Origin: M55B165 sp051744245
GTDB lineage: Bacteria; Actinomycetota; Humimicrobiia; Humimicrobiales; Humimicrobiaceae
Length of the DNA stretch: 15,015 nt
Direction: 5' to 3'
Assembly: GCA_051744245.1 (NCBI GenBank)
Contig: JBNJCV010000041.1
Location: 1 to 15,015, forward strand
Each line of letters opens with the position of its first letter. Position 1 is the stretch's first letter. Below are positions 1 through 7,153 of the stretch, piece after piece. Below the pieces are notes generated by a model, which was given only the letters and a program-made list of their open reading frames with translations, ran no database searches and was not told where the DNA came from. The translations under genes and the position numbers were made by a program.

Positions 1-1
1 A

Positions 2-91
2 CTCATTTATGTTCATTTTCTTACAAGGAACAAAAAAACCAACAGTGTAGAGGAATGGGGCATTGTTACTGATTTTATGCCCGAGAATTAA
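2..91 (+). CDS. C-terminal end of a gene cut by the window start
   Basis: Reading from base 2, the frame is open for 29 codons and closes at TAA (89-91). The residues look like genuine protein (for example NSVEEWGIVTDFMPEN at the end), while the other frames are broken. The start and most of the gene lie outside the window, so no function can be assigned. The stop is 37 nt before the next start on the same strand, so the two genes could be co-transcribed. This is a modest call because it rests on one short open frame. Confidence 0.4.
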   Translation, partial: LIYVHFLTRNKKTNSVEEWGIVTDFMPEN

Positions 92-128
92 TTATATATG
101 ACTAATATAAGATAAAGGAGTTAAATAA

Positions 129-473
129 ATGCTTACAAGAAGAATGTGGATATGTCTTGCTTTAGGAGCAGCACTGGGTGTGATTTGTATTGTGGGAGCT
201 CTAATTAGGTCAGGTCCTAATACTGATGGCTATATATTATTTTCTTTATGGTATAACCGGTTAGTTTTAGGTTTGGTGATTGGGGCTGGCTGGAAAAAGC
301 TCAGTTTGCCAAAGACAATTTTGAGGGGTGCAATCCTAGGTTTAATTATTTCTTTTGCTTTTTATAGTTCTACAGGTTTTAATGATCTTATAAGTTTTTT
401 AGCAGGAATTGCATATGGCATTATCATTGAATATATTGCTTATAGGTTTGGCGCTGTTAAAGTAAAAAATTAA
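129..473 (+). CDS. Small integral membrane protein, unknown function
   Basis: This 114-residue protein is mostly hydrophobic. About four membrane segments can be seen: residues 8-27 (CLALGAALGVICIVGALI), roughly 36-54, roughly 64-82 (AILGLIISFAFYSS) and roughly 86-106. A basic start (MLTRRMW) and a basic tail (RFGAVKVKN) suggest both ends are cytoplasmic. The ATG is preceded by AAGGAG at 116-121, a strong ribosome-binding site at normal spacing, which makes the gene convincing even though I recognise no family. It follows the end of another gene on the same strand. No catalytic motif or charged residue within the membrane segments hints at transport or enzymatic activity. Confidence 0.75.
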   Translation: MLTRRMWICLALGAALGVICIVGALIRSGPNTDGYILFSLWYNRLVLGLVIGAGWKKLSLPKTILRGAILGLIISFAFYSSTGFNDLISFLAGIAYGIIIEYIAYRFGAVKVKN

Positions 474-509
474 ATAACAATTAGTAATATCCGAAAATTA
501 CAGAAAAAA

Positions 510-722
510 TTATATATAATCTGCGTTTACCAATCTAGGGGCCATAAATACTAAATTTCCTATACCAATTACTAATGCATTCCTATAGTTTTTTCTAAGG
601 TTAAAGTCAGTATCGCTTATTGAATTTTCTGCTTGATTGAACTGTTTTGGAAAGTTAAATAAGACATTGATCATTTCCCCTGGACCCCGGTCATAGAGAA
701 GTCTCTCATCGTACAGGTCCAT
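510..722 (-). pseudogene. Truncated N-terminus of a phosphoglucose/phosphomannose isomerase-like gene
   Basis: The frame starts at an ATG with AAAGGA just upstream and ends after 70 codons. The first part, with D..MINVLFNFPKQFNQA, resembles the start of bifunctional phosphoglucose/phosphomannose isomerases (SIS-domain enzymes interconverting sugar 6-phosphates). The segment NALVIGIG followed later by LVNADYI lies where that family has a glycine-rich GMGGSAIGG(D)L loop. Here the loop reads GIGNLVFMAPRL, as if scrambled by small indels. About 250 residues of SIS domain are missing, and the stop lies close to the end of the convergent membrane-protein gene, so the enzyme cannot be functional. 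Family assignment is inference from N-terminal motifs only; an unrelated small protein remains possible. Confidence 0.4.
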
Positions 723-760
723 TTATTTCCTTTGTTGTAAGGTTTATAAATTGTAATAAT

Positions 761-790
761 TTCTTTTTATTTGTGAATAAATATTATAAT
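761..790 (+). promoter_or_regulatory. Possible -10 element for the Nif3-RNase HI operon
   Basis: TATAAT at 785-790 lies 36 nt before the Nif3 ATG, in the gap between two divergent genes. The hexamer at the proper -35 distance (TTCTTT, 761-766, 18-bp spacer) matches the consensus only weakly. The call rests on the perfect -10 and its position. Confidence 0.35.
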
Positions 791-826
791 ATTTAGACTA
801 ATAATACTGTGAAACTTGACTAAATT

Positions 827-1951
827 ATGTTACTAAACCAATTGGAAAAAAATCTGGATAAATTATTCTGTAAACGTCAAGCACTGGAGTGGGATAATGT
901 AGGCTTGCAAGTGGGAAGCTTAAGCCAAGACATAAGGAAAATTTTTGTAACCTTAGACGTGAACAGTAGTTCCATAAACGAAGCCATAGATACCAATTCT
1001 GATTTAATATTTTCACACCACCCCTTAATATTTAAGCCAATTTATAGGGTAGTTGATAGTGATTATGCACAGAACTTGGTTAAAAAATTAATAGGAGAAG
1101 ATATTAGCCTTTATTGTGCACACACAAATTATGATTTAATGTGTGGAGGATTAAATGATTTTCTGGCTGAAAAATTATACCTTAATGATACCAAAATTAT
1201 AGAGGAAGAAGGCAGACAATGGTACAAATTTGTTGTCTTTGTTCCAGAGGAAGCAGAGGAAGAAGTTAGAAATGCTATTTGTAAAAATGGTGGGGGCAGC
1301 TATAAGAATTATTCTTGTTGTACATTTAATACTAAAGGTGTGGGGACATTCAGGCCGCTGGAGGGTTCTAAGCCCTTTTCTGGAAAAGTGGGAAAATTAA
1401 ACTTTGAACAGGAAATAAAAATTGAGTGTATAGTGGATGGGTGCAACAAGGATAATATAATCCAGGAAGTATTAAAGGTCCACCCTTATGAAGAGGTTGC
1501 CTATGATATTTTTAAAATTGAAAATAAGCTGTCCCAAGAAGGAATTGGAAGGTTAGGCAGCTTAAAACAGTCAATGTTTTTTGGTGAATTCCTGTTAAGG
1601 CTTAAAGAAATTATGGGGATTAGAAACTTCAGGTGGATTTCAGAGGACTCTTCTAGTATTAAAAATAAGAAGATAAAAAGAGTGGCACTGTCATGTGGAA
1701 GTGCCAATTCCCTTACCAGGAATTTGGTAGGATTAGATTGTGATATTGTGGTTGTGGGGGAGATAGGATACCATAATGCTCTGGAAATAATAAATAGCGG
1801 CAAAGTAGTGGTAGCACTTGGACATAGCAATAGCGAAAAATATGCAATTGATGATATTTATAGCAAGCTGGAAAGTTATTTTAAGAACCAGGAGATAAAA
1901 ATTGTAAAAAGCAAAAAAGGATATACCACATGGAGGTATTATATTGACTAA
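827..1951 (+). CDS. Nif3/YbgI-family dinuclear metal protein with PII-like insert
   Basis: This 374-residue protein belongs to the Nif3-like (YbgI/YqfO) family, widespread hexameric proteins that bind two metal ions; the family is often annotated GTP cyclohydrolase I type 2, but its physiological reaction is not settled. Visible metal-site motifs are SHHP (63-66, ligands H64 and H65), HTNYD (99-103, D103) and GHSNSE (332-337, H333 and E337). Residues about 132-230, ending in HPYEEVAYDIF, are the PII/CutA-like insert that distinguishes the long form, and the length fits that form. The ATG at 827 is the first start in frame and lacks a recognisable Shine-Dalgarno sequence, so initiation may be weak or leaderless-like. 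It overlaps the next gene by 8 nt and heads a three-gene operon ending just before rnpB. Confidence 0.93.
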   Translation: MLLNQLEKNLDKLFCKRQALEWDNVGLQVGSLSQDIRKIFVTLDVNSSSINEAIDTNSDLIFSHHPLIFKPIYRVVDSDYAQNLVKKLIGEDISLYCAHTNYDLMCGGLNDFLAEKLYLNDTKIIEEEGRQWYKFVVFVPEEAEEEVRNAICKNGGGSYKNYSCCTFNTKGVGTFRPLEGSKPFSGKVGKLNFEQEIKIECIVDGCNKDNIIQEVLKVHPYEEVAYDIFKIENKLSQEGIGRLGSLKQSMFFGEFLLRLKEIMGIRNFRWISEDSSSIKNKKIKRVALSCGSANSLTRNLVGLDCDIVVVGEIGYHNALEIINSGKVVVALGHSNSEKYAIDDIYSKLESYFKNQEIKIVKSKKGYTTWRYYID

Positions 1952-2702
1952 TAATTTTGATGCCCTAAATTTAGTTAAGCTTCAGACTGTTGAGAATATG
2001 ATAAGTAGCAACCTGAATAGGCTCAGGGAAGCAGTAAAAAGCAAAGAGCTAAAGGAAGCACAAAAAGACTATAGGGAAGCCCAAGAAAAATTAGATAAAA
2101 TTCAAAAGGAGTATGACCATTTAGAGTCAAAAAGGAAGAAGCTTGAAGATACGGTAGAACTGAATAATGAAAAGATAAAATCGAATAATGATAAACTGTT
2201 CAGCGGCACAATAGGAACTTCAAAGGAACTTTTAAACTATCAGGAAGAGATAAAATCCCTGGAGGCTTCTAACAGTAAAATGGAAGATGAGATTATTGAA
2301 CTAATGATGGAGTTAGAAGATATGGAAGCCCGGTTAGAGGAAGCTAAAAAAAGAAGTGTTCAACAAAAGGAAAAAGTAAATAAAATAAAGGAAGATTTAA
2401 ACAGCAAGATAAAAGAATTAGAGGAAAACTTAGAAAAACTGAAGGAGAAAAGAAAAAAAATTGTTGAGTCTATCCCGGAAAAATATTTAGAAGAATATAA
2501 AAGGGTTAAAGAAAAGAAAGGCGGCATAGCGGTTACAGTGCTGAAGGATAATTTCTGTAGTGTTTGCAATATGGAAATTCCTTCAAAGGCAGCAGCAAAA
2601 ATAAATGATACCAATAAGGTTTATAAGTGCCCTCTATGTGGAAGGATGTCTGTAATATACAGGGAAGAATTTGATAATATAAAGAAAGAGTTGAATATTT
2701 GA
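1944..2702 (+). CDS. Coiled-coil protein with C-terminal C4 zinc ribbon
   Basis: The 252-residue product has a long charged coiled coil (about residues 15-180, rich in E, K and L with heptad spacing) followed by a zinc ribbon with cysteines at 205, 208, 229 and 232 (CSVC and CPLC). This is the family often annotated as 'zinc ribbon domain-containing protein' or 'C4-type zinc ribbon', whose gene commonly lies between nif3 and an RNase H gene in actinomycetes. Nucleic-acid or ribosome association has been proposed for relatives, but nothing here proves it. The start is TTG at 1944, chosen because GGAGG (1932-1936) sits 7 nt upstream and no ATG is suitably placed. It overlaps the Nif3 gene by 8 nt and the RNase HI gene by a TGATG junction, so translation is probably coupled. 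Confidence 0.92.
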   Translation: MTNNFDALNLVKLQTVENMISSNLNRLREAVKSKELKEAQKDYREAQEKLDKIQKEYDHLESKRKKLEDTVELNNEKIKSNNDKLFSGTIGTSKELLNYQEEIKSLEASNSKMEDEIIELMMELEDMEARLEEAKKRSVQQKEKVNKIKEDLNSKIKELEENLEKLKEKRKKIVESIPEKYLEEYKRVKEKKGGIAVTVLKDNFCSVCNMEIPSKAAAKINDTNKVYKCPLCGRMSVIYREEFDNIKKELNI

Positions 2703-3160
2703 TGAGATATGAATACTTAAAAGCCTATATTGATGGGGGTTCAAGGGGCAATCCCGGCCCCTCTGCAGTAGGGGTAGTCATCTATGATGATAAAGGCAAT
2801 AAGATAGGAGAGATTTCTAAGTATATAGGAGAAAATACAAATAATATTGCTGAGTACAGGGCATTAGAGGAAGCATTAAAAGCTTTAGAAAAATATGATA
2901 CCAAAAAGGTGGTATTTATTACTGACAGCAAGCTTTTATATAACCAGTTAAAGAAAATTTGGAAAATTAAGGATAAGAATTTACTTAAGGTTTATTTAAA
3001 TATAAACAAGAATTTGAGTAAATATGAGTTAGTTGATTTAAGGTTGGTGCCAAGGAAAGAAAACCAGGAAGCTGATTCTTTGGTAAATAAGGCGTTAGAT
3101 AAGAAAGAGCTTACCTATGAAGGTGAAGAAGAGGTTAATTTCGGAGCCATAGAAGAGTAA
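2702..3160 (+). CDS. rnhA: Ribonuclease HI
   Basis: Ribonuclease HI hydrolyses the RNA strand of RNA-DNA hybrids, removing R-loops and primer remnants in the cytoplasm with Mg2+. The four acidic catalytic residues are visible. Counting from the ATG, they are D11 in YIDGGSRGNPGPS, E51 in NNIAEYRALEEAL, D75 in FITDSKLL and D125 in ENQEADSLVNKAL. At about 152 residues it is a compact single-domain enzyme without obvious hybrid-binding or phosphatase fusions, unlike the long RNase H/phosphatase fusions of many actinomycetes. The ATG at 2702 overlaps the previous stop as TGATG, which argues for coupling; a TTG at 2699 would add one residue and cannot be excluded. The last 25 residues are acidic (EGEEEVNFGAIEE). 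Confidence 0.95.
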   Translation: MRYEYLKAYIDGGSRGNPGPSAVGVVIYDDKGNKIGEISKYIGENTNNIAEYRALEEALKALEKYDTKKVVFITDSKLLYNQLKKIWKIKDKNLLKVYLNINKNLSKYELVDLRLVPRKENQEADSLVNKALDKKELTYEGEEEVNFGAIEE

Positions 3161-3164
3161 GCCC

Positions 3165-3195
3165 TTGATTTTATTTTAATTGGCTGTATTATAAT
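3165..3195 (+). promoter_or_regulatory. Promoter of rnpB
   Basis: TTGATT (3165-3170) and a perfect TATAAT (3190-3195), separated by a slightly long 19-bp spacer, lie immediately upstream of the RNA. The predicted start at 3201 coincides with the first base of the terminal helix of RNase P RNA. It overlaps only the RNase HI stop region, so rnpB can be made independently of the operon. Confidence 0.7.
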
Positions 3196-3200
3196 ATTCT

Positions 3201-3545
3201 GGAGTTAGCCGGGTGGTCGCGCGAGCATGTCTTGCGAGGAAAGTCCGAGCTCCATAGGGCAGGATGCTGGGTAACTCCCAGCGGGATTGGGTGCAAGCCC
3301 AATCTTAGCGCTAGTGCCACAGAAAATATACCGCCAGTGAAAGCTGGTAAGGGTGAAAAGGCGGGGTAAGGGCCCACCGGTAGCCTGGTAACAGGCTAGC
3401 TAGGCAAACCGCATCCAGAGCAAGGCCAAATAGGGAAGGATAAAGTGGCCCGCTTTCTTCCGGGTAAGGCCGCTAGAGGCAAATAGTGATATTTGTCCTA
3501 GATAGATGACCACTTAGGACAGAACTCGGCTTATAGGCTAACTCC
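3201..3545 (+). ncRNA. rnpB: RNase P RNA, bacterial type A
   Basis: This is the catalytic RNA of RNase P, which removes 5' leaders from tRNA precursors. The ends pair as the P1 helix: the first ten bases (3201-3210, GGAGTTAGCC) are the reverse complement of 3536-3545 (GGCTAACTCC). Universally conserved pieces are present in order: GAGGAAAGTCC (3236-3246), CACAGAAA (3318-3325), the GGTAAGGGTGAAA block followed by GGGTAAGAG-like sequence and CCCACCGG (about 3347-3380), AGATGA (3504-3509) and ACAGAAC..GGCTTAT near the 3' end. The length of about 345 nt and the layout fit type A. It follows RNase HI directly, as in actinomycete genomes. Part of its 3' end occurs again at 8047-8086. Confidence 0.97.
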
Positions 3546-3557
3546 AGCAAGCTTAAT

Positions 3558-3625
3558 AAAGGTTTAAAAAAACGGCCTTTTTAAAAAATACTAAAACCCT
3601 TCAATCTAAAAAAGTTTTAGTATTT
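3558..3625 (+). terminator. Hairpins after rnpB, probable transcript end
   Basis: A short stem AAAGG/CCTTT (3558-3562 with 3576-3580) runs into TTTTT. It is followed by a perfect 12-bp inverted repeat, AAATACTAAAAC (3586-3597) with GTTTTAGTATTT (3614-3625), around a 16-nt loop. A 12-bp palindrome GTATTTAAATAC (3620-3631) overlaps its right arm. All are AT-rich and none is a textbook GC stem plus U-tract, so the exact terminator is uncertain. Confidence 0.4.
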
Positions 3626-3631
3626 AAATAC

Positions 3632-3961
3632 ATTAAAAAAGTATTTATATTGTTAATAATTATATTCTTGTATTGCATCTAATATAAAAAATCAAATTTT
3701 TTTTGACGAGCTATAATCAGATTTATAAGCTAAAAATCTTATAAATTGTCACATCTATCACAAGGCGATTAGCCATGAAGAAAAAATTTACCAATGATTT
3801 CTTAAGAAGAGATAAGGTATGTAGTAGAGGCCATAAAATCAGGCAAGAAGTGGAAGAGTGCTCTGTTGCTGGACAGACCAAATAAAAGCTAATTATCCAA
3901 GGTTGTCCTTCATATTCTAGAGCCGAAGGTACTTTAAAAAAAAATATTATGGTTTCTAAGT
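3632..3961. other. Gene-free AT-rich stretch
   Basis: No supported gene lies here. The only plus-strand candidate is a 37-codon frame from ATG 3774 (MKKKFTNDFLRR start) with a weak AAGG upstream; I see no family in it. A minus-strand frame entering from the URO-D pseudogene is out of phase with that gene and looks like chance. Confidence 0.4.
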
Positions 3962-5145
3962 TTAAAAGTATTCGTTTATGGTCTGGTATATTTCTATTAT
4001 GTTTTCCACTGGGGTACCAGGCATACACTCATGCGAAGGAGATAGGATGATTCCCCCATGGTTTGCCCAGAGTTCAATCACCTTTAGAACTTCTTCTCGC
4101 ACCTCTTAAGGGCTGCCTTTAAATAAAAGCTTTTGTACGTCCATTCCTCCATGCAGGCTAACTGCACTACCAAATTTCTTATATACTTTTTTTAAATCCA
4201 TATCCATAGCTGACGTCTGCACCACATCAAATATGTCTATTCCTGCGTCAATCATCAGGGTAATACTTTGTTAACATTACCGCAACCATGCCAGTCAAAA
4301 AACAAGTTGTATTTTTTGACCTCTGCAATTAATATTTGGTAAAAAGGAAGGAAATATCTCTTATAATCTTCAGGGCTGAAAAACAGATCGTCCTGGGTTG
4401 CCACATCATCCCAGCATCAATAGAACTCTGCCTGTGGCCCCAAGCTTTCCAATTCCCGGCGGTTATATTCCAGACAGTATTGGCTTGTCAGCTTAATTAT
4501 TTTTTCTGCCAGCTTTTTATTACCTGCTATATCCATAAGGAAGCGGTCCATTCCCCTCAAGTAACTACAAATCATAAACAGACTGTTAAAACTACCCATA
4601 GCTATAAATTCATTATTCTTCCTTAAATTGGCCAGGCTGATTTTATGGTCATTGGTATCAATTGGCTCTCTTAATACTTTGTCTTTTTGTTTATAATAGA
4701 GGTTTACAATATGGCTGAAGTCAAAATATTTTAATCTTGAAATTAAAAAATCTTCTTTTATTTCACTGGCTGATTCTATTGAAGCCAGAGGAGGATCTAA
4801 AAATCTTGGGTACTCATAATCAAATTCAGCTACCCTTTTGGCAATAGCACTGATGCCCAAAACATGAAACATACAGTCATCTTGAATATAGAGCTCAGGA
4901 GGAGGCGGGCCATCGTATTTGGCATGGAAAGTAGAAAAATAGCAAATATTATGCCCCATAGCCCAAAAATTTGCCCCCAATTTTTCCAGCAGGATATCTT
5001 TATTACTTATAAAGTCATCGGTAGATTCAATATTGAAATATTTAAGCAAGGTAGAAGTTACGTTTTTAAGCCCCTGTAGGAGGTAGGGATCCTATCCACT
5101 TTTTTTTAAGTTTATAGTTCTAATTGTTCTTTCTTTTTTATTCAT
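3962..5145 (-). pseudogene. URO-D/MtaA-type methyltransferase family pseudogene
   Basis: A full-length gene of about 394 codons can be reconstructed from ATG 5145 (MNKKERTIRTINL) to TAA 3962-3964. Members of the uroporphyrinogen decarboxylase superfamily (PF01208), including the corrinoid-linked MtaA/CmuA methyltransferases, share its landmarks. These are WDDVATQ after residue 240, a zinc-type DWHGCGNVNKVLP, MIDAGIDIFDVVQTS, SLHGGMDVQKLL and a final PSHECMPGTPVENIIEIY. Four lesions interrupt it: TAG at 5092-5094, TGA at 4417-4419, a probable 1-nt deletion near 4258-4260, and TAA at 4106-4108. Sequence between lesions is still well conserved, so inactivation looks recent. Because the HxC zinc motif survives and the haem-pathway arginines are not evident, a methyltransferase-like role is likelier than true uroporphyrinogen decarboxylase. 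Confidence 0.85.
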
Positions 5146-5499
5146 CTCCGGGATTAGTAAGGGTAGGCGTCTTTTTTTTTTGCATTAATTTTTAAATTAA
5201 TTTCTGATGTTTTGCAATCTGATGACTAAATTCAGCCACAATGCAAACACCATTTAATTCTGGCAGGTTCCAGGGTTGTAAAATTTTTACTGTTAGCTGC
5301 TTTTAGAGACCTAAGACTATATGAACAAAACTCTGGAAAGCATGCTTAGATTTGTTGGAGTCAGCATTAGTTCATTAACACTAGTATTAAAAACAAAAAT
5401 GGCATAGTAGCCTTGCTGCACCAGTTATAATTTCCTGAAGAGGGCAAACTGGTTCTGGGCTGACAATAGAACTGGCCGGCAGAGACATATAATAGTTAG
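5146..5499. other. Gene-free stretch with a coding-like scrap on the minus strand
   Basis: There is no intact gene. A T-run (about 5172-5181) and an AT-only inverted repeat ATTAATTT/AAATTAAT (5184-5191 with 5194-5201) occur. On the minus strand 5192-5302 reads as protein-like (KILQPWNLPELNGVCIVAEFS) and continues past one TAA (5303-5305) in the same frame to about 5367, suggesting a degraded gene end. Confidence 0.35.
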
Positions 5500-5709
5500 T
5501 TATCTGCAATAATAAGTTTCGTTCAACTGATATTGCTTTGCAACTTTACACTTGGCACACAAACATCCCTTGGGCTCTACCTGGCAAGAGCTCTTGCCTG
5601 TAGCACAGAATACTTTTTGCAACCTTATCTTCATGCATGTATTGCTGCTAGGGCATTTTATACAGAGGCAATTGATAAAATTTTTTAAATTTTTAGTAAC
5701 TTTACTCAT
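5500..5709 (-). CDS. DUF2769-type cysteine-rich small protein
   Basis: Counted from ATG 5709 this is a 69-residue protein with ten cysteines in the pattern CxCxxC, C, FCxxGKSxC, GCxCxxC and a final YYC. That pattern matches the DUF2769 family, small presumed metal- or Fe-S-binding proteins found mainly in methanogens and other strict anaerobes, with no established function. Cysteine spacing is complete, which argues that the gene is intact. A GTG at 5718 would add three residues; ATG 5709 is preferred because AAGTGAG sits just before it, although neither start has a strong ribosome-binding site. It is downstream of, and divergent from, the tocopherol-cyclase-family gene, and lies in the same orientation as the URO-D pseudogene some 350 nt away. 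Metal binding is inference from the cysteines. Confidence 0.75.
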   Translation of the reverse strand: MSKVTKNLKNFINCLCIKCPSSNTCMKIRLQKVFCATGKSSCQVEPKGCLCAKCKVAKQYQLNETYYCR

Positions 5710-5961
5710 TTTTCTCACTTATTTAATTATATATACAATTTTAGCAGAAATTTCCATTTCAAGCACTTAAGCAATTTTTTAACTCTTTTAATACCAATAA
5801 TTATTAGTAGGCATAGATGGCTCTAACTTTAAGATAATTTAAGTAAATAGTTTTAAAAAAATCAGCGATCTTTTTAATTTAATCCTTTATGTGTAAAATA
5901 ATAGGCAAAGTTGGTAATTACAACAGTATAAGACCAGTAATAGCTATAGGAGCAATATTTT

Positions 5962-6019
5962 AAAGGAAGCTATGGATACAACAATTTTATTATTTCTAAC
6001 CTTAGAAAGCTGTGTTTAA
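5962..6019 (+). promoter_or_regulatory. Short leader ORF with ribosome-binding site overlapping the next start
   Basis: AAAGGA (5962-5967) precedes ATG 5972, which opens a 15-codon frame (MDTTILLFLTLESCV) ending at TAA 6017-6019. The stop lies 3 nt past the GTG start (6012) of the next gene, which has no ribosome-binding site of its own. Translational coupling is the simplest reading; a frameshift at the gene's 5' end is the alternative. Confidence 0.4.
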
Positions 6020-6980
6020 TTTATTTAGAAAGTATTGGAACCCAGCTATGTATAAGGGAACTGGGAGAAGAAGCAATTATTTTGAAGGATGGTATTTTAA
6101 GCTTGTAGACCAGGATGCAAAAAATATTTATGCTGTTATTCCTGGAGTTTCAATTAACAAAAATGACCCCCATGCTTTTATCCAGGTATTAGATGGGTCT
6201 ACTGGAAAATCAGATAATATCCGTTTTGATATAGATGATTTTAGCTATTCAAAGCATGATTTCAAGATATGGATTGGGGATAATTTCTTTTCTGAAAACA
6301 GACTTAATGTAAATTTAAGTAAAAATAATTTTAACCTGTCGGGGAATTTAAAATTTTCTGAAATAAAGAATTGGCCAAAAACCTTAATATCCCCGGGTAT
6401 TATGGGGTGGTATTCCTTTCTGCCTTTTATGGAATGCTATCATGGAGTCATAAGCTTGGACCATTCTATTGAAGGCGAGCTGTTAATTGGGGATAAGAAA
6501 ATATCATACAATGGTGGAAAAGGCTATATAGAAAAAGACTGGGGTACTTCATTCCCAGAAGCATGGATCTGGATGCAATCTAATCATTTTGGAATTAAAG
6601 ATACTTCTTTTATGCTTTCGATTGCTAAAATACCATGGCTAAGAAGTTATTTTACTGGCCTCATTGCAGGATTTCTAGTAAAGGATAAATTATATAGGTT
6701 TGCAACCTATACCGGAGCATCGGTTAAAGAATTAGAACTTAAAGACAGTGATCTTTCAATCACCATTGAAGATAGTAAAAATTATCTTAAGATAGACACT
6801 ATAGCGTCAATAACCGGCAAGCTGCTGTCCCCTAAGTCAGGGAAGATGGAAGGCAGGATAAATGAGTCCATAAATTCTGAGATTAGGGTTTCATTATCCT
6901 CCAAAAACGGGTCTATGATATTTGAGGGCACAGGCAGAGCAGCAGGGTTGGAAGTAACTAATGTTTCCCGATTAGGTTAA
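6012..6980 (+). CDS. Tocopherol-cyclase-family protein
   Basis: The 322-residue product carries the hallmarks of the tocopherol cyclase family (PF14249): NPAMYKG at the start, YFEGWYFK (23-30), a central block NGGKGYIEKDWGTSFPE followed by WIWMQSNHF (about 167-193), and a closing FEGTGRAAGLEV (304-315). Plant and cyanobacterial members cyclise quinols to tocopherols; bacterial homologues outside phototrophs are uncharacterised, and nothing here shows that this organism makes such quinols. No signal peptide is visible. The start is GTG at 6012 because a TAG closes the frame at 6003-6005 and the family motif begins within the first ten residues. It lacks its own Shine-Dalgarno sequence. A partial inverted repeat after the stop (CCTGAATTA at 6981-6989 with TAATCAGG at 7003-7010) may serve as an mRNA end. 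Confidence 0.88.
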   Translation: MFNLFRKYWNPAMYKGTGRRSNYFEGWYFKLVDQDAKNIYAVIPGVSINKNDPHAFIQVLDGSTGKSDNIRFDIDDFSYSKHDFKIWIGDNFFSENRLNVNLSKNNFNLSGNLKFSEIKNWPKTLISPGIMGWYSFLPFMECYHGVISLDHSIEGELLIGDKKISYNGGKGYIEKDWGTSFPEAWIWMQSNHFGIKDTSFMLSIAKIPWLRSYFTGLIAGFLVKDKLYRFATYTGASVKELELKDSDLSITIEDSKNYLKIDTIASITGKLLSPKSGKMEGRINESINSEIRVSLSSKNGSMIFEGTGRAAGLEVTNVSRLG

Positions 6981-7153
6981 CCTGAATTACTTTTTTTAAA
7001 AATAATCAGGGTAAAAAACAATCCCTTGCATAAAATTAAAGATTATAAATATAATCAAAGCATCCCCAGTAATTCAGGGATAAACAGTGGTAAAAATTTA
7101 ATGTTTACAAATTAGAAAAAGACACAGAAAACAAATATTAAAGGAATCTATAT

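Noticed and set aside
3189..3377. 62-codon minus-strand frame inside rnpB
   Set aside because: It lies wholly within and just before the RNase P RNA and has no protein-family features.
3723..4028. 101-codon minus-strand frame
   Set aside because: It overlaps the end of the URO-D pseudogene in the wrong phase and has no recognisable features.
4336..4626. 96-codon plus-strand frame
   Set aside because: It is the antisense shadow of the URO-D pseudogene, whose minus-strand reading shows clear family motifs.
4864..5079. 71-codon plus-strand frame
   Set aside because: Antisense to the conserved N-terminal half of the URO-D pseudogene.
5552..5770. 72-codon plus-strand frame
   Set aside because: Antisense to the DUF2769 gene, whose ten-cysteine pattern is far more convincing.
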